DNA from: Candidatus Eisenbacteria bacterium
GTDB taxonomy: Bacteria; Eisenbacteria; RBG-16-71-46; JAFGJU01
DNA length: 64,000 nucleotides
Direction: 5' to 3'
Assembly (NCBI GenBank): GCA_026388185.1
Contig: JAPLKG010000008.1
Coordinates: 1 to 64,000 of the forward strand
A program made the position numbers and the translations under genes. The notes beneath the pieces are model-generated. The model did not search any database and was not told the DNA's origin. It worked only from the letters and a program-made list of their open reading frames with translations. Positions 43,280-53,119 of the stretch are shown one piece after another; within the stretch, counting starts at the first letter, position 1, and each line of letters begins with the position of its first letter.

Positions 43280-44614
43280 CTACCGCGCCGCCTTCTCCTG
43301 TGCCTCGAACTTGGGCATGATGAATTGGACGACGTCCTTGTGGACCGTGAACTCGAGCATCTTGAGCTTGATATAGTCTTCGCGGAAGAAGAAGTATCCC
43401 TTCTGCTTGCCCCAGTATGCGCGATTCGCGGAGTCCTTGATGAGGAACCAGTCCCGTCCCGCGACCTTCATCGAGGCGAGCAGGTGCACGCCGTGGTCAT
43501 CCTCCGTGGTATGGTTGTCGAATCGGAACTCCCGCGCATCCTGATCGATGTACTCCTGGGGAATGTCGAACGTCGGCACGATTGCGGCGTCCTCGAAGCC
43601 GTAGAGCCCGGGTTCGGATACGTCGCCGCCAATAGCGACGGTATACCCTCGGGCCGTGGCGCGGGTGAGGATTTCGTAGAATTCCTTGAGCGGCACGTTG
43701 CAGTAGTCTTCGGTCGGCCGCCAGTTATCGGGGACGTCGTATTTCCCCTTCGTGTAGAACGGGATCGAGAGGGTCGACATGACGTCCACGTAATCGTCGA
43801 GCTTGAGCTTGAGGACCTCGTCGAAAAATCGTTTCGGAGTGTAACGGTCGCCTCCGTACTCGAATTCCTCAGGCGGTCGCTCCATGTAGCGGTCGAGAAT
43901 CGCCCTGATCTCGCTTATCACTATTCCCTCATCCCAATAGTTGTGATTCTTCGCGAACTCCAGATAGCGCGCCATCTCGCTCGTCATGCCCTCGTCGTCG
44001 TACTTGTCTTTCCCCGGGGCGTGACCAGAGTACGCCGAGGCTGGGACGACGCCGTATTTCTTCCAGATGATTGAAACCGCATCCGACTCGGAACCCTGTG
44101 TGAAAGGCTGGCATCCGCGCTTCGTGATGTACCCGAGTGCCTTCTCGACGTACTCCCAGTAGACCGTGTACATTTCTGAGAGCTTGATCTCCTGCCCGGT
44201 GAGGCGCTTCACCTCGGATTCGAAGAAGGAGGTCGTCGAGAAGCACCAACACGTTCCCGTCCGATACTGGCGGCGCGGCGGAAAATGGAAGGGTGGCTTG
44301 AACGCCTCAGGGGACGCCGGCTTGACGACGCCGCTCCAGTCGAGGCGGATTACGAGCTTCTCGTCCGACTTCTTCTTTTCACTATCGCGGAAGTCTTTCT
44401 GTATTTTCGCCGAGGCGCTATCGTCCACCGCCTTGAGACTGTCCGCTTCGTGTTCCATAGCCTTGATGACAGGGTCTAGATAGTTCTTCTCGTAGCGGAC
44501 GTGGTCGCGGCGGCTGCGCTCGCTCGCCTGGGCAAGGACGGACTGAGCGAAGACGGGAAGAGAGCACGCGGTCGCGAGAAATCCGATCACGCACGCGCGA
44601 AAGACACCGTTCAT
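43280..44614 (-). CDS. secreted C1 (papain-like, PepC-type) peptidase with altered active site
   Basis: 444 residues. Signal peptide (MNGVFRACVIGFLATACS to VFAQ). Papain-family core: oxyanion Gln and catalytic Cys in RRQYRTGTCWCFSTTSFFES, and the His region DDHGVHLLASM. Where relatives have a catalytic Asn (K-N-S-W), this protein reads WFLIKDSANRAYWG, i.e. Asp in place of Asn, and lacks the usual Trp. It most resembles the bleomycin-hydrolase/aminopeptidase C-like group found secreted in Bacteroidota-like bacteria. Activity may be reduced or altered. Confidence 0.82.
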   Translation of the reverse strand: MNGVFRACVIGFLATACSLPVFAQSVLAQASERSRRDHVRYEKNYLDPVIKAMEHEADSLKAVDDSASAKIQKDFRDSEKKKSDEKLVIRLDWSGVVKPASPEAFKPPFHFPPRRQYRTGTCWCFSTTSFFESEVKRLTGQEIKLSEMYTVYWEYVEKALGYITKRGCQPFTQGSESDAVSIIWKKYGVVPASAYSGHAPGKDKYDDEGMTSEMARYLEFAKNHNYWDEGIVISEIRAILDRYMERPPEEFEYGGDRYTPKRFFDEVLKLKLDDYVDVMSTLSIPFYTKGKYDVPDNWRPTEDYCNVPLKEFYEILTRATARGYTVAIGGDVSEPGLYGFEDAAIVPTFDIPQEYIDQDAREFRFDNHTTEDDHGVHLLASMKVAGRDWFLIKDSANRAYWGKQKGYFFFREDYIKLKMLEFTVHKDVVQFIMPKFEAQEKAAR

Positions 44615-44625
44615 AAGAACCTCCC

Positions 44626-44685
44626 GGAATTGTGAACCTTTCCTTGAACTTTCCCTAACTTGTGTACCCGTGCGGAATTGTTCAC
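44626..44685. repeat. direct 13-base repeat upstream of the C1 peptidase gene
   Basis: CGGAATTGTGAAC (44626-44638) and CGGAATTGTTCAC (44673-44685), 11 of 13 identical, 47 bases apart, in the 282-base gap between divergent genes. Possible regulator site. The rest of the gap shows nothing I can support. Confidence 0.4.
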
Positions 44686-44896
44686 ATGATACACGAGACG
44701 CCGTGCGGAGTCACGGACGATGATAGCGTATTCGTCCGAGGCACACGTCGGCCTCAGCACCCGGCCACTCCCAGCCCGCCTTCGGCTTGCTTTTCAAGGT
44801 TCAATGATTCTCCTTGCTGAGAACGTCGGCCAGGCTTAGAATGCCTCGGGTGTGAGGTTGTGATGGCAGTCGTCAGTCCGCACACGGTTGAGGGTC

Positions 44897-47005
44897 ATGG
44901 CTCGCTCTACTTCGCGACACCAGCGGCGTGCTTCAGCAAAACGCTCGTCTCTTCACACACACCGGGACCCGCTTGGTCTTCGTGGACCGGGTTCAGCGAA
45001 GATTGTTGCCTGGCACTATCGGATTGCGATGATCGTCGTAGTGCTGGCTGCAGGCCTCCTCTTGTGGGTCGTACTTGGACCCCACAAGATCGGTGATTAC
45101 TACACGGAAACCGACTTCTACGGGAGCTACGCCGAGGGAGCACGTCTGATCCAGGCAGGCCATCTCGATCCGTCGCGATACGCCGTCGTGGGACCCGTCT
45201 TCGACGCGGTAGTTGCTGCCGTTGGGCTGGCCACCCGAGACCTCTTCACGGCAGCGGAGTTGGTTGCGGTTCTTGCAGCGTGCGGCACACTCATCCTCTG
45301 GTTCCTATTGGTCGCGCGACTCGCTGGATCAGGACTCGCCTTGTGGACCATGCTGTTCCTCGCGGTCAACCCGACGTTCTTTCGCTACGGATATTCCGTC
45401 ACGACAGATGCATTGGGCACATTCGTGCAGGCGGCCGCACTTCTTGCTCTCCTTGTCGGGCGACGGGGGCTTGCGCCGCTGTGGGCCGGGGCACTGGCTG
45501 CACTTGCGGCGCTTACACGTTATAACGCCGTCTATTTGTTCCCCGGGGCTCTCCTCTACTACGCGTGCTTCGATCGAGGCCGCTCGGGTTCTCGCCTACG
45601 CGCGCTGGTCCTCTTTCTAGTCGGTTTCGCCGTCGTGATACTGCCCTGGCTGGGTTTATCGCTTCAGTCCGGCCAGATGCCCGGAGGGGCGCTCTTTCAT
45701 AACATCGCGTACGACATCTATTCGTCCAAAGGCATCTCGTGGGAACGATACGCGGTGCAAGTTCAACCTGAGATTAGCTCGCTCCGGGATGTGGCGCTCC
45801 ATGCCCCGGCCGTCGTGCTGCGCCGTGAGTTCACCAATCTTTTTCGGCACCTGGCTCTGGACGTCAAGCTGCTTCTCGGGTGGCAAGTGGCAGTCTGGTG
45901 CATGTTCGGTCTGATTCTCTCGCTGTGGGACGGAACCTGGCGCAGGTTCCTGCCCGTGTGGATGATGGGCGCTCTTCTCTTCATCACCCTGGTGCCTGCG
46001 ATTCATTCTGAGCGCTACTCGCTGCCGCTCGCCCCGGTCTACCTCACCTTGGCTGGAGTAGCGGCTGCATCGCCTCGTCTGGTCCCCGTTGTCAAAGGAT
46101 GGCTATTCCCGCTCAAGTGGGTGTTGGCCCTCCTGCCGCTCCTGATTTCTGGAGCAGCCAGCCTCAACACCCAGCGCGAGGTTCTGCACAAGCTACCAGT
46201 GGAGGTCCTGGAAGCTGCCAAGGTGCTTGATCGTGCTGCCCCGCGGGGAACTCGAATTCTAGCCCGCAAGCCACACATCGCCTACGCAGCAGGATTTACG
46301 CTAGTTCCATTTCCAGCCGTCGGCACTTTACCGGAGCTCGCTCAATACTGCCTTCGTGAAAAGGTGGAGTTCATCTATTTCTCATGGCCCGAGGCAAACA
46401 CGCGAGCCTATTTCACGTATCTGCTTGACCCGGAAGCACAAGTACCTGGACTCCGGGTGGAACGCTTCTTCCCGAGCGGACCTGCGGTTCTGTATCGCAT
46501 CGAACCTGGGTTCGGGACCACACCGGAATGGTTCGCGAGCGATTCTCTGCGAACGGTGCACGTTACGCGCGCCATCACCTCGATGGGTGCCACACCCTGG
46601 CGAGTGCCGTATATCTGCGGCACCTATGCTTATGAGCAGGGGCAGTTCGCAGCGGCACTTGGGCACTTCAATCTTCTGATGCAGTCGCGCCCCGGCTTCG
46701 CTGAAGCGTACTTCCTGGCTGGCCAGGCCTACGCCGGTCTCGGCCAACTGGAGAACGCAGCCGCAGCCTACGCCCGCGCCCTTGAGCTCCAGCCGGACTA
46801 CCCCGAAGCTCGATTGCGTCTTGGGTGGACTGAGCTCAAGGCAGGGCGACCCCGGAACGCGGCCCGCACCTGGCGCCCGATCGTTGGAGCGGTCAGAGAT
46901 TCGAGTTCGCTCGTGACCATGATCGGGCTCTATGAGAGACTGGGCGATAGACAGGCCGCTCTCAAGGCTCGCGAGACCTTTCTGCGCCGGCGGTTGCCTC
47001 GATAG
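44897..47005 (+). CDS. membrane glycosyltransferase (GT39/PMT-like) with TPR tail
   Basis: 702 residues from ATG 44897 (start uncertain; TTG 44888 also possible). Basic N-terminus, then about ten membrane helices (about 45-430). The first outer loop has acidic residues (DYYTETDFYGSYAEGA) like polyprenyl-phosphate-sugar-dependent GT-C enzymes. Further marks: FLAVNPTFFRYGYSVTTDAL and LAALTRYNAVYLFPG. The soluble C-terminus ends in two or three TPRs (AEAYFLAGQAYAGLGQLENA, then PEARLRLGWTELKAG). Likely transfers a lipid-linked sugar to protein or glycan at the outer face of the inner membrane; acceptor unknown. Confidence 0.75.
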   Translation: MARSTSRHQRRASAKRSSLHTHRDPLGLRGPGSAKIVAWHYRIAMIVVVLAAGLLLWVVLGPHKIGDYYTETDFYGSYAEGARLIQAGHLDPSRYAVVGPVFDAVVAAVGLATRDLFTAAELVAVLAACGTLILWFLLVARLAGSGLALWTMLFLAVNPTFFRYGYSVTTDALGTFVQAAALLALLVGRRGLAPLWAGALAALAALTRYNAVYLFPGALLYYACFDRGRSGSRLRALVLFLVGFAVVILPWLGLSLQSGQMPGGALFHNIAYDIYSSKGISWERYAVQVQPEISSLRDVALHAPAVVLRREFTNLFRHLALDVKLLLGWQVAVWCMFGLILSLWDGTWRRFLPVWMMGALLFITLVPAIHSERYSLPLAPVYLTLAGVAAASPRLVPVVKGWLFPLKWVLALLPLLISGAASLNTQREVLHKLPVEVLEAAKVLDRAAPRGTRILARKPHIAYAAGFTLVPFPAVGTLPELAQYCLREKVEFIYFSWPEANTRAYFTYLLDPEAQVPGLRVERFFPSGPAVLYRIEPGFGTTPEWFASDSLRTVHVTRAITSMGATPWRVPYICGTYAYEQGQFAAALGHFNLLMQSRPGFAEAYFLAGQAYAGLGQLENAAAAYARALELQPDYPEARLRLGWTELKAGRPRNAARTWRPIVGAVRDSSSLVTMIGLYERLGDRQAALKARETFLRRRLPR

Positions 47006-47081
47006 GCAGGTGCAGAGTAAATTCCAACGAGTTGTCCACCGAATCTGAAGGAAGGACGGGAAAATGCGAAAGGAGATTGCC

Positions 47082-47852
47082 ATGAAGCGATCTTTTCTGC
47101 CGGCGTATGTTCTGCTGTGTTTGCTGGCTCTGGTCCTCTTCACCGCGCCGTCGTACTGCCAGACGAACGATATGACGCAGGGGATGAAAATGGGCGATCA
47201 GGCGCCTGACACCACGAAGAGCACGGCTCGAGAGATGGACGTTGCCCATCCCTTCTTCACGCACATGGGTATGCCCGAAGGTGTTGGCAATTACACGCTC
47301 CGACTGGACGGGACCGCCACCACAGGTGAAGGAAAAACCGAGGGGGATTTCGGGTTCCATTTGGAGACCGGATTATCAGAGACCATCGGCCTTCATATCA
47401 GAAATGACCGGGTATCAAGCAACCCACATACAGAGATTACCTTTCAATTCGCCGCCCTCAGCAGCCATGATAGAATGAGCGGCTTCTCTCCCTTCATGGA
47501 GTTTGAGATACCAACTCATGAAGGTGAGAAAACGATCTATACTCTGGTCGGTTTCTCCACTGCCTGGGCGACCAGCGGGTTCGCACTTAACCAATCCTTG
47601 GAGTACAGTCCGAAGGAAGAGGACGTTGAGGGTAGCGCATCGGCAGTGGTCAAGCTCAGTGAACGGTTTTTCCCGGTCGTGGAGTTCATCGGGGAGGCAG
47701 TGAAAGGATCGCCGCCCTTGTATACCATGCTGGGAGGGCTCAAAGGTCGGATTAGCAGACGTGTCCTCATCGGAGCGGCGTATAAGGTGCCTTTATCAAG
47801 CGAAAAGGAGTTCGACTCTCAAGTCTTGGTCGAAACCGATCTCGAATGGTGA
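47082..47852 (+). CDS. putative outer-membrane barrel-like protein
   Basis: 256 residues from ATG 47082, chosen for AAAGGAG 6 bases upstream; ATG 47064 is in frame. Signal peptide (LPAYVLLCLLALVLFTAPSYCQ), a Met-rich stretch (NDMTQGMKMGDQ, MGMPEGVGNY), then alternating beta-strand-like segments (YTLRLDGTATTG, DFGFHLETGLSETIGLHI, ITFQFAALSS, LYTMLGGLKGRIS) ending in an aromatic residue (ETDLEW), as in barrel proteins. Family not recognised. Confidence 0.65.
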   Translation: MKRSFLPAYVLLCLLALVLFTAPSYCQTNDMTQGMKMGDQAPDTTKSTAREMDVAHPFFTHMGMPEGVGNYTLRLDGTATTGEGKTEGDFGFHLETGLSETIGLHIRNDRVSSNPHTEITFQFAALSSHDRMSGFSPFMEFEIPTHEGEKTIYTLVGFSTAWATSGFALNQSLEYSPKEEDVEGSASAVVKLSERFFPVVEFIGEAVKGSPPLYTMLGGLKGRISRRVLIGAAYKVPLSSEKEFDSQVLVETDLEW

Positions 47853-47933
47853 TTTTCGCTTGCCGTCATTCCACGGGGGTTGATCTTGACGCACTTGGCA
47901 CGCGGCGCGCACATGGCAAAGCAATAGGAGTGG

Positions 47934-47996
47934 CTCCTCGGGCTGGACTCGAACCAGGGGCCCGGTAGTTTGAACTTAAGAGGAATTATCCGAGGA
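47934..47996 (-). other. short degenerate tRNA-like sequence
   Basis: Reading the minus strand: TCCTCGG at the 5' end pairs with CCGAGGA before G-CCA (CCA at 47933-47931), with a T-arm-like GGTTCGAGTCC. At 63 bases it is too short, and no proper D and anticodon arms can be drawn; a CTTAAGT element recalls a leucine anticodon loop. Probably a tRNA remnant at the edge of the accessory region. Confidence 0.5.
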
Positions 47997-48041
47997 TCCC
48001 TGGAGGAATACAGGATTTGTGTTCTGCTCTTTCGAGATGAG

Positions 48042-49346
48042 TCAACTTACCACTTTCAGCACTCGCCATGAACCCCCGTCGAGCGGTACGAGACCCAGGA
48101 AGTAGGTATGTGCGCTGGTAAGGATGCGCTCCGGATTTCCCAAAAGCTCAAGCGGAACGTCAAGGATTACTTCTTCTGCTCTGCGCTGAACCCTTATCGC
48201 GTCCGTCGGAAGGGTGCGGTCCTGGTCGTAGATTCGATGTTCAAGTTCACCCAGCTTAATATGCAACTTTGGCATCTGTTGGAAGGAGAGGTCCTTTCGA
48301 TATCCGAACACGTAGACGGAAGCTCCTACTTGTCCCCCCAGAGGTCTGGACCACCTAATAGATAGCACAAATCGCCCATTTTCAATGTGCACGAAGCGTT
48401 CCTGAATGCCGACAAATGCCTCTCGGTTCTCTTCAAGAAGCTGTTCGGGTAGCGCTGTTTTCAAGTCATGGTATTCAGGCGAAATCGCAATTGCGCCGGC
48501 ATTGAGCGACAAAGTGGTGTCTGGAAAATCTCCGAATATCTCGTTGGAACGAACAAAAGAGAGAAGATACCTTCTATTTGCTTCGTACTGTGACCGATGC
48601 TTCCTGAGAGCATTGCGCTTGCGCTCTATCTCGGTGGAATTCAAATCATGATCCTGCCACTGTATCCTCGACTTTAACTCGTGAGGAGGCAACAGGCTAT
48701 CACTGGGACGATATCCCCTCGGTGTGGGCCACTGCCTGTAGTGCACCAGGTAAGGATAGACGACAGGGTTGATCTCATTCTCAAGATCCCAGAGGACGAC
48801 ACGAAGGAAGAGGTAGAGCGATTTGTGATCAGAATTGTGGTCACCGGGGTGAGAGACAAATATCTTCGTCGGCCTGAACTCGAGTAATGTCTTCTCAAGG
48901 TCAGCCAATATTTCCTCTCCCTTGTACGGCGCTCCTGGCCGAAAGGCATTTGGATATGGCACCGCTCCCGCGTGGGTGAGAATGCTTTCAACGGGTGGTC
49001 GATCGCCCCAGTGAGAACACCAGATGTCCAGCGTTCCAAAGTCAGGATATCCGAGAAACGTTAGCTGCGGGGGCGGCACTCCCAGTGCCTTGGCTGCCTC
49101 AAGCGCTTCGTCATGTCGCACTAGCCCCATGTTCCTGGCACCTTTCGGAAGTAACACGGGATGCCTGCGATAAAGCAGGAATGACCACTCATTGCTGTCG
49201 CCATAGGTAAGAAACACAATTCGTAGCGGTAGGTTCAGTTTCATTGCTTCTTGAATGATTCCGCCGGTGCCCAGGACCTCGTCGTCCGGATGCGGTGCGA
49301 GTATGAGAATGCGATCTTGAGGATCGAACATTATTGCCGTTGACAT
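48042..49346 (-). CDS. PIG-L family (LmbE-like) deacetylase
   Basis: 434 residues from ATG 49346 (GGAGAG upstream). N-terminal PIG-L domain (1-230): ILILAPHPDDEVLGTGG holds the zinc His/Asp pair and catalytic Asp, and VSHPGDHNSDH the second zinc motif. These enzymes remove acetyl groups from N-acetylglucosamine-type substrates. The C-terminal ~170 residues are a beta-rich domain (FVLSIRWSRPLGGQVG, LHIKLGELEHRIY) I do not recognise. Substrate unknown. Confidence 0.87.
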   Translation of the reverse strand: MSTAIMFDPQDRILILAPHPDDEVLGTGGIIQEAMKLNLPLRIVFLTYGDSNEWSFLLYRRHPVLLPKGARNMGLVRHDEALEAAKALGVPPPQLTFLGYPDFGTLDIWCSHWGDRPPVESILTHAGAVPYPNAFRPGAPYKGEEILADLEKTLLEFRPTKIFVSHPGDHNSDHKSLYLFLRVVLWDLENEINPVVYPYLVHYRQWPTPRGYRPSDSLLPPHELKSRIQWQDHDLNSTEIERKRNALRKHRSQYEANRRYLLSFVRSNEIFGDFPDTTLSLNAGAIAISPEYHDLKTALPEQLLEENREAFVGIQERFVHIENGRFVLSIRWSRPLGGQVGASVYVFGYRKDLSFQQMPKLHIKLGELEHRIYDQDRTLPTDAIRVQRRAEEVILDVPLELLGNPERILTSAHTYFLGLVPLDGGSWRVLKVVS

Positions 49347-49440
49347 ATGACTCTCCAGCGGCACCCCCAGCTGGGGCGCATCGCGTAATCAATGTGTTCG
49401 CGTTTCTAGGCCGAGCGCATTGTGCAGTCAACCTCCGATC

Positions 49441-50103
49441 TCACAGTCTCTTCCCGAGAATGTAAAACGGCAGGTCTCTTCTCAGGCAGTATCTCAAAAA
49501 AGTTCGCTTCCCTTCAGCCAGCAGGCCGAAGCCCTGCTTCTGAAAAAAACTCCTTGCTCTTTCTGACATTGTGTTGACATGGACGCCTGGTACCGCCTCG
49601 CTTTTCAGAAATCCAAGATAGCGATCCATCAACTGCGTTCCTACCTTCGTCCCTCGGAACCTCGCATCCACGTTGATATGCAGCGTAGCAGGATACTCGC
49701 GTGAGACGTCCGGAGTACAAAACTCCCCTCTAAGAAAGCTCATCATGACATGAAAGAGGAATCTCCACGCCTTAGGTCTGAAGCAAGTCCCCGTGAGCAC
49801 GGCCTTCCTGAAAAGTCGGGGCATTACTTTCGCTCTGAATACCCGTCGCATCGTCGCTGAGTTTTTTGCCCCGGTAACGTAACCCACAACCCTGTCCTCG
49901 TCAACGGCGACAAGACAAGAGTCTGGCTCGTAGTCTGTGAAGTAGAGGGTCAGGGCGTCAGCCAGAATCTCGTCGTCGTCAAAGCAAGAGGCCAGTGATT
50001 CTCCCAGAAAAGCGGTCTCACAGGCTATTCTCCTGACGTCTGCCCTGTCATTATGATCAAGTTTTCTGATAGATATCATGCTCTGTTGCCGTGAGTTAGT
50101 CAT
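49441..50103 (-). CDS. GNAT family N-acetyltransferase
   Basis: 220 residues. Acetyl-CoA-binding motif A as VDARFRGTKVGTQLMDRYLGFL (R-x-x-x-G-x-x-L form), earlier SCLVAVDEDRVVGYVTG strand, and a late FFQKQGFGLLAEG motif B-like segment. A roughly 45-residue insertion (about 88-135) separates the strands. Acceptor unknown. Same strand as the PIG-L gene, 94 bases upstream; co-function on amino sugars is possible but unproved. Confidence 0.82.
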   Translation of the reverse strand: MTNSRQQSMISIRKLDHNDRADVRRIACETAFLGESLASCFDDDEILADALTLYFTDYEPDSCLVAVDEDRVVGYVTGAKNSATMRRVFRAKVMPRLFRKAVLTGTCFRPKAWRFLFHVMMSFLRGEFCTPDVSREYPATLHINVDARFRGTKVGTQLMDRYLGFLKSEAVPGVHVNTMSERARSFFQKQGFGLLAEGKRTFLRYCLRRDLPFYILGKRL

Positions 50104-50370
50104 ACATTATGTGCGCGTAACCTGTGTCCTCTATCTTCCGTCAAATCGTCCTCGGTCGTTTCCGATTATACTTGCGTTACGCGTCGAAGCCAAGAGTGAT
50201 GGGCGCTGCCCCACGCTGATCGAAACGCGGTGACCCCGGAAAGAGAACATCCTGCTGCTCGAGCAAGGAACAGACTAAGCCGGAAGTAATACTCATAAAT
50301 AGACAGTTCGGGTATACTCAGTCGCAGATCTCAATGATGAACAAATGAAGACACAGGAGGGGAAAATGGT

Positions 50371-50853
50371 ATGAAAGAAACCTTTCGTTTCATACTCAAT
50401 GACAACCCCACGGAATTGACATCGGATGGGGAGCGGATGCTCCTATGGATATTACGTACAGACTTAGGTCTGACCGGAACTAAGTATGGGTGCGGAGAGG
50501 GACTCTGTGGAGCCTGTACAGTTCTGGTGAATAACGAACCTGTCCGGTCATGCCGGTTTCCGATGCAAGCTATCAATGGGAAGGAAGTCATCACTATCGA
50601 GGGACTGTCTCGAAACGGGAATCTACATCCTCTACAGAGAGCATTCATAACCTGTGATGCCATGCAGTGTGGATTTTGCACCTCAGGGATGATCATCAAT
50701 GCCTACGGTCTGTTGATCAAGAACCCTCAACCCACTCGTGCAGAAATCATCGAAGGCATGGACGGTAATCTATGTCGATGCGGTTCCTATCTCAGAATAA
50801 TCCAGGCCATCCAAGCCGCAGCTCAGGAGATGAGAGGGGGAGTGACCGGATGA
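50371..50853 (+). CDS. molybdenum hydroxylase small (2Fe-2S) subunit
   Basis: 160 residues of the CoxS/IorA type. Plant-type [2Fe-2S] motif GCGEGLCGACTVLV and the second cluster in CGFCTSGMI and CRCGSYLRI. Passes electrons from the molybdopterin subunit. No signal of its own, while its partner has a Tat signal, so it would be co-exported as a complex. ATG 50371; the stop overlaps the large-subunit start (ATGA). Confidence 0.93.
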   Translation: MKETFRFILNDNPTELTSDGERMLLWILRTDLGLTGTKYGCGEGLCGACTVLVNNEPVRSCRFPMQAINGKEVITIEGLSRNGNLHPLQRAFITCDAMQCGFCTSGMIINAYGLLIKNPQPTRAEIIEGMDGNLCRCGSYLRIIQAIQAAAQEMRGGVTG

Positions 50854-53003
50854 GAGACGATGAAGTCCTGAAGTTGGATTTTTCTGACATGAATGTCGGG
50901 TTTCCTCTCAGCCGTCGAGCGTTCCTGAAAGGTCTTGGCGGGGGGATATTGATCCTGTTCGCTGTTGGAGATCTTTCAGTGCTCCAGGCACAAGAACGTC
51001 GAGGAGGTATCGAGTATCCCAGCGATTTCAATGCCTATCTTTTGATCGGAGAGGACGGTCGGGTTTCGTGTTTTACCGGGAAGATCGAAATGGGTCAGGG
51101 AGCGGTTACCTCTCTGGCGCAGATGTTGGCGGATGAGCTTGAGGTGTCTCTGGATTCAGTTGACATGATCATGGGAGACACGGATCTGTGTCCCTGGGAT
51201 ATGGGCACTTTCGGATCCATGACCACACGTTTCTTTGGTCCGCCCCTCAGGGCCGCCGGCGCAGAAGCTCGAGCTGTGCTGATGGAATTGGCTGCAGAAC
51301 ACCTCCAAGCGCCAATGAGCCGGTTGAAAGTAGAAGCTGGAGTGATATTCGATAAGAACAATAGCAAGAATCAAGTGACCTACGCTCAGTTGGCGAAGGG
51401 AAGAAGAATCGAGAAACATCTTGAAACAAAGCCACACACAAAAGAATTCTCGGAATTCAAAATCATAGGCAAACCGGTTTCACGTCGAGATGCACCGGAA
51501 AAGGTCAGCGGAAGAGCTAAGTTTTCTGGAGACATTCGATTACCCGGTATGTTGTATGCGAGACTCCTAAGACCCCCGGCTCATGGCGCAAAATTGAAGG
51601 GCGTGGATGTTTCGGCTGCAAGAGAAACGGAAGGGGTGCAGATAGTCCAGGATGGTGATCTTGTGGCCGTTCTTCATGAATATCCTGATGTGGCCGCGGA
51701 GGCCATCGATAGACTGAAGGCTCAGTACGATTCGCAGGAAGTGAATGTAGACGACAAGACTATTTTCGATCACTTGCTCAAGGTTGCCCCGAAAGGCGAG
51801 ATGGTTTCCCACGGGGGGGATCTTGCGGAAGGGAGAAAACTGTCTGTCTCCACTTTTGAGAAAAAATACTTGAACGGTTATGTTGCTCATGCTCCCATCG
51901 AAACTCATACGGCTACGGCTCAAGTCGAGGGAGGCAAAGTCACAGTTTGGGCATCCACGCAAACGCCGTTTGGCCTCAAGGAGGAGATTGCTGGTGCACT
52001 AGAGGTTCCCCCTGAGAATGTCCGCGTCATCACTCCCTTTGTAGGAGGTGGATTCGGTGGAAAGACCAACAACCAGCAGGGTGTGGAGGCAGCCCGTCTG
52101 GCAAAGCTAACCGGGAAGCCTGTCCAGGTTGCTTGGACCCGCGGGGAGGAATTCTTTTATGATACCTTCCGACCGGCGGCAGTGGTCAAAATAACATCGG
52201 GAATTACCAATTCCGGTGGAATTTCACTGTGGGATTACGGTGTCTATTTCGCAGGACAGAGGGGCTCTGAGCACTTCTACGATATTCCTCATCACCAAAC
52301 GGTGGTCTATGGATCGGGATGGAGAGGCGCCCCAGGATCGCATCCTTTTGGCACGGGCCCGTGGCGTGCACCCGCCAACAACACAAATACCTTTGCGCGC
52401 GAATCACAGATGGACATCATGGCTTCCAAGGCGGGGATGGATCCCTTGGAATTTCGCTTGAAGAACTTGAAAGACGAAAGAATGATCAGAGTTCTCAAGG
52501 CGGCAGCGGAGAAATTCCGTTGGACTCAGTCAAGAGCGCCAAGTGGTCGAGGCTATGGCGTAGCCTGCGGTATTGATGCAGGCACCTATGTCGCGCACAT
52601 GGCCGAGGTCGAAGTCGACAAGGGGAGTGGGCTTGTGCGGGTCAAGCGTGTCGTCTGCGCTCAAGACATGGGTCTGGCGATCAACCCGGAAGGGGCAAGA
52701 TTGCAGATAGAAGGATGCATCACGATGGGATTGGGTTATGCCCTGAGCGAGGAAATTCACTTTAGAGGCGGAGAAATCCTTGACCTCAATTTCGACACCT
52801 ATGAAATCACGCGGTGTTCCTGGACGCCGGACATCGATACGGTGCTGATCGATGGGGCAGATTCGCCTGCACAGGGAGGAGGGGAACCAGCAATCATTTG
52901 CATGGGTGGAGTAGTTGCCAATGCCATCTTCGATGCCACCGGAGCGAGACTGTTTCAGCTTCCCATGACCCCCGAAAGAATTCGGGACGCAAAGAGCGAT
53001 TGA
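50850..53003 (+). CDS. molybdenum hydroxylase large subunit (isoquinoline/aldehyde oxidoreductase type), Tat signal
   Basis: 717 residues from ATG 50850. Tat signal LSRRAFLKGLGGGILILFA (about 19-40). Molybdopterin-binding domains with FTGKIEMGQGAVTSLAQMLA, TPFVGGGFGGKTN and the catalytic Glu in AQGGGEPAIICMGG. The IorB-like two-subunit layout (no FAD-subunit gene visible) means electrons probably leave through a cytochrome or quinone acceptor outside the cytoplasm. Substrate (aldehyde or N-heterocycle) not predictable. The frame is open upstream to 50772 but overlaps the small subunit. Confidence 0.9.
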   Translation: MRDDEVLKLDFSDMNVGFPLSRRAFLKGLGGGILILFAVGDLSVLQAQERRGGIEYPSDFNAYLLIGEDGRVSCFTGKIEMGQGAVTSLAQMLADELEVSLDSVDMIMGDTDLCPWDMGTFGSMTTRFFGPPLRAAGAEARAVLMELAAEHLQAPMSRLKVEAGVIFDKNNSKNQVTYAQLAKGRRIEKHLETKPHTKEFSEFKIIGKPVSRRDAPEKVSGRAKFSGDIRLPGMLYARLLRPPAHGAKLKGVDVSAARETEGVQIVQDGDLVAVLHEYPDVAAEAIDRLKAQYDSQEVNVDDKTIFDHLLKVAPKGEMVSHGGDLAEGRKLSVSTFEKKYLNGYVAHAPIETHTATAQVEGGKVTVWASTQTPFGLKEEIAGALEVPPENVRVITPFVGGGFGGKTNNQQGVEAARLAKLTGKPVQVAWTRGEEFFYDTFRPAAVVKITSGITNSGGISLWDYGVYFAGQRGSEHFYDIPHHQTVVYGSGWRGAPGSHPFGTGPWRAPANNTNTFARESQMDIMASKAGMDPLEFRLKNLKDERMIRVLKAAAEKFRWTQSRAPSGRGYGVACGIDAGTYVAHMAEVEVDKGSGLVRVKRVVCAQDMGLAINPEGARLQIEGCITMGLGYALSEEIHFRGGEILDLNFDTYEITRCSWTPDIDTVLIDGADSPAQGGGEPAIICMGGVVANAIFDATGARLFQLPMTPERIRDAKSD

Positions 53004-53119
53004 TTGAGGACTTATTTTGGACGCCCTCACGAATCTTTCACGTATTCAATAGCCCCTTATTTGTTAGCTCGTTTTTTGTCACGACACCGTTGTTCAGGAT
53101 GGGGTCTTTCGTCTGATCA

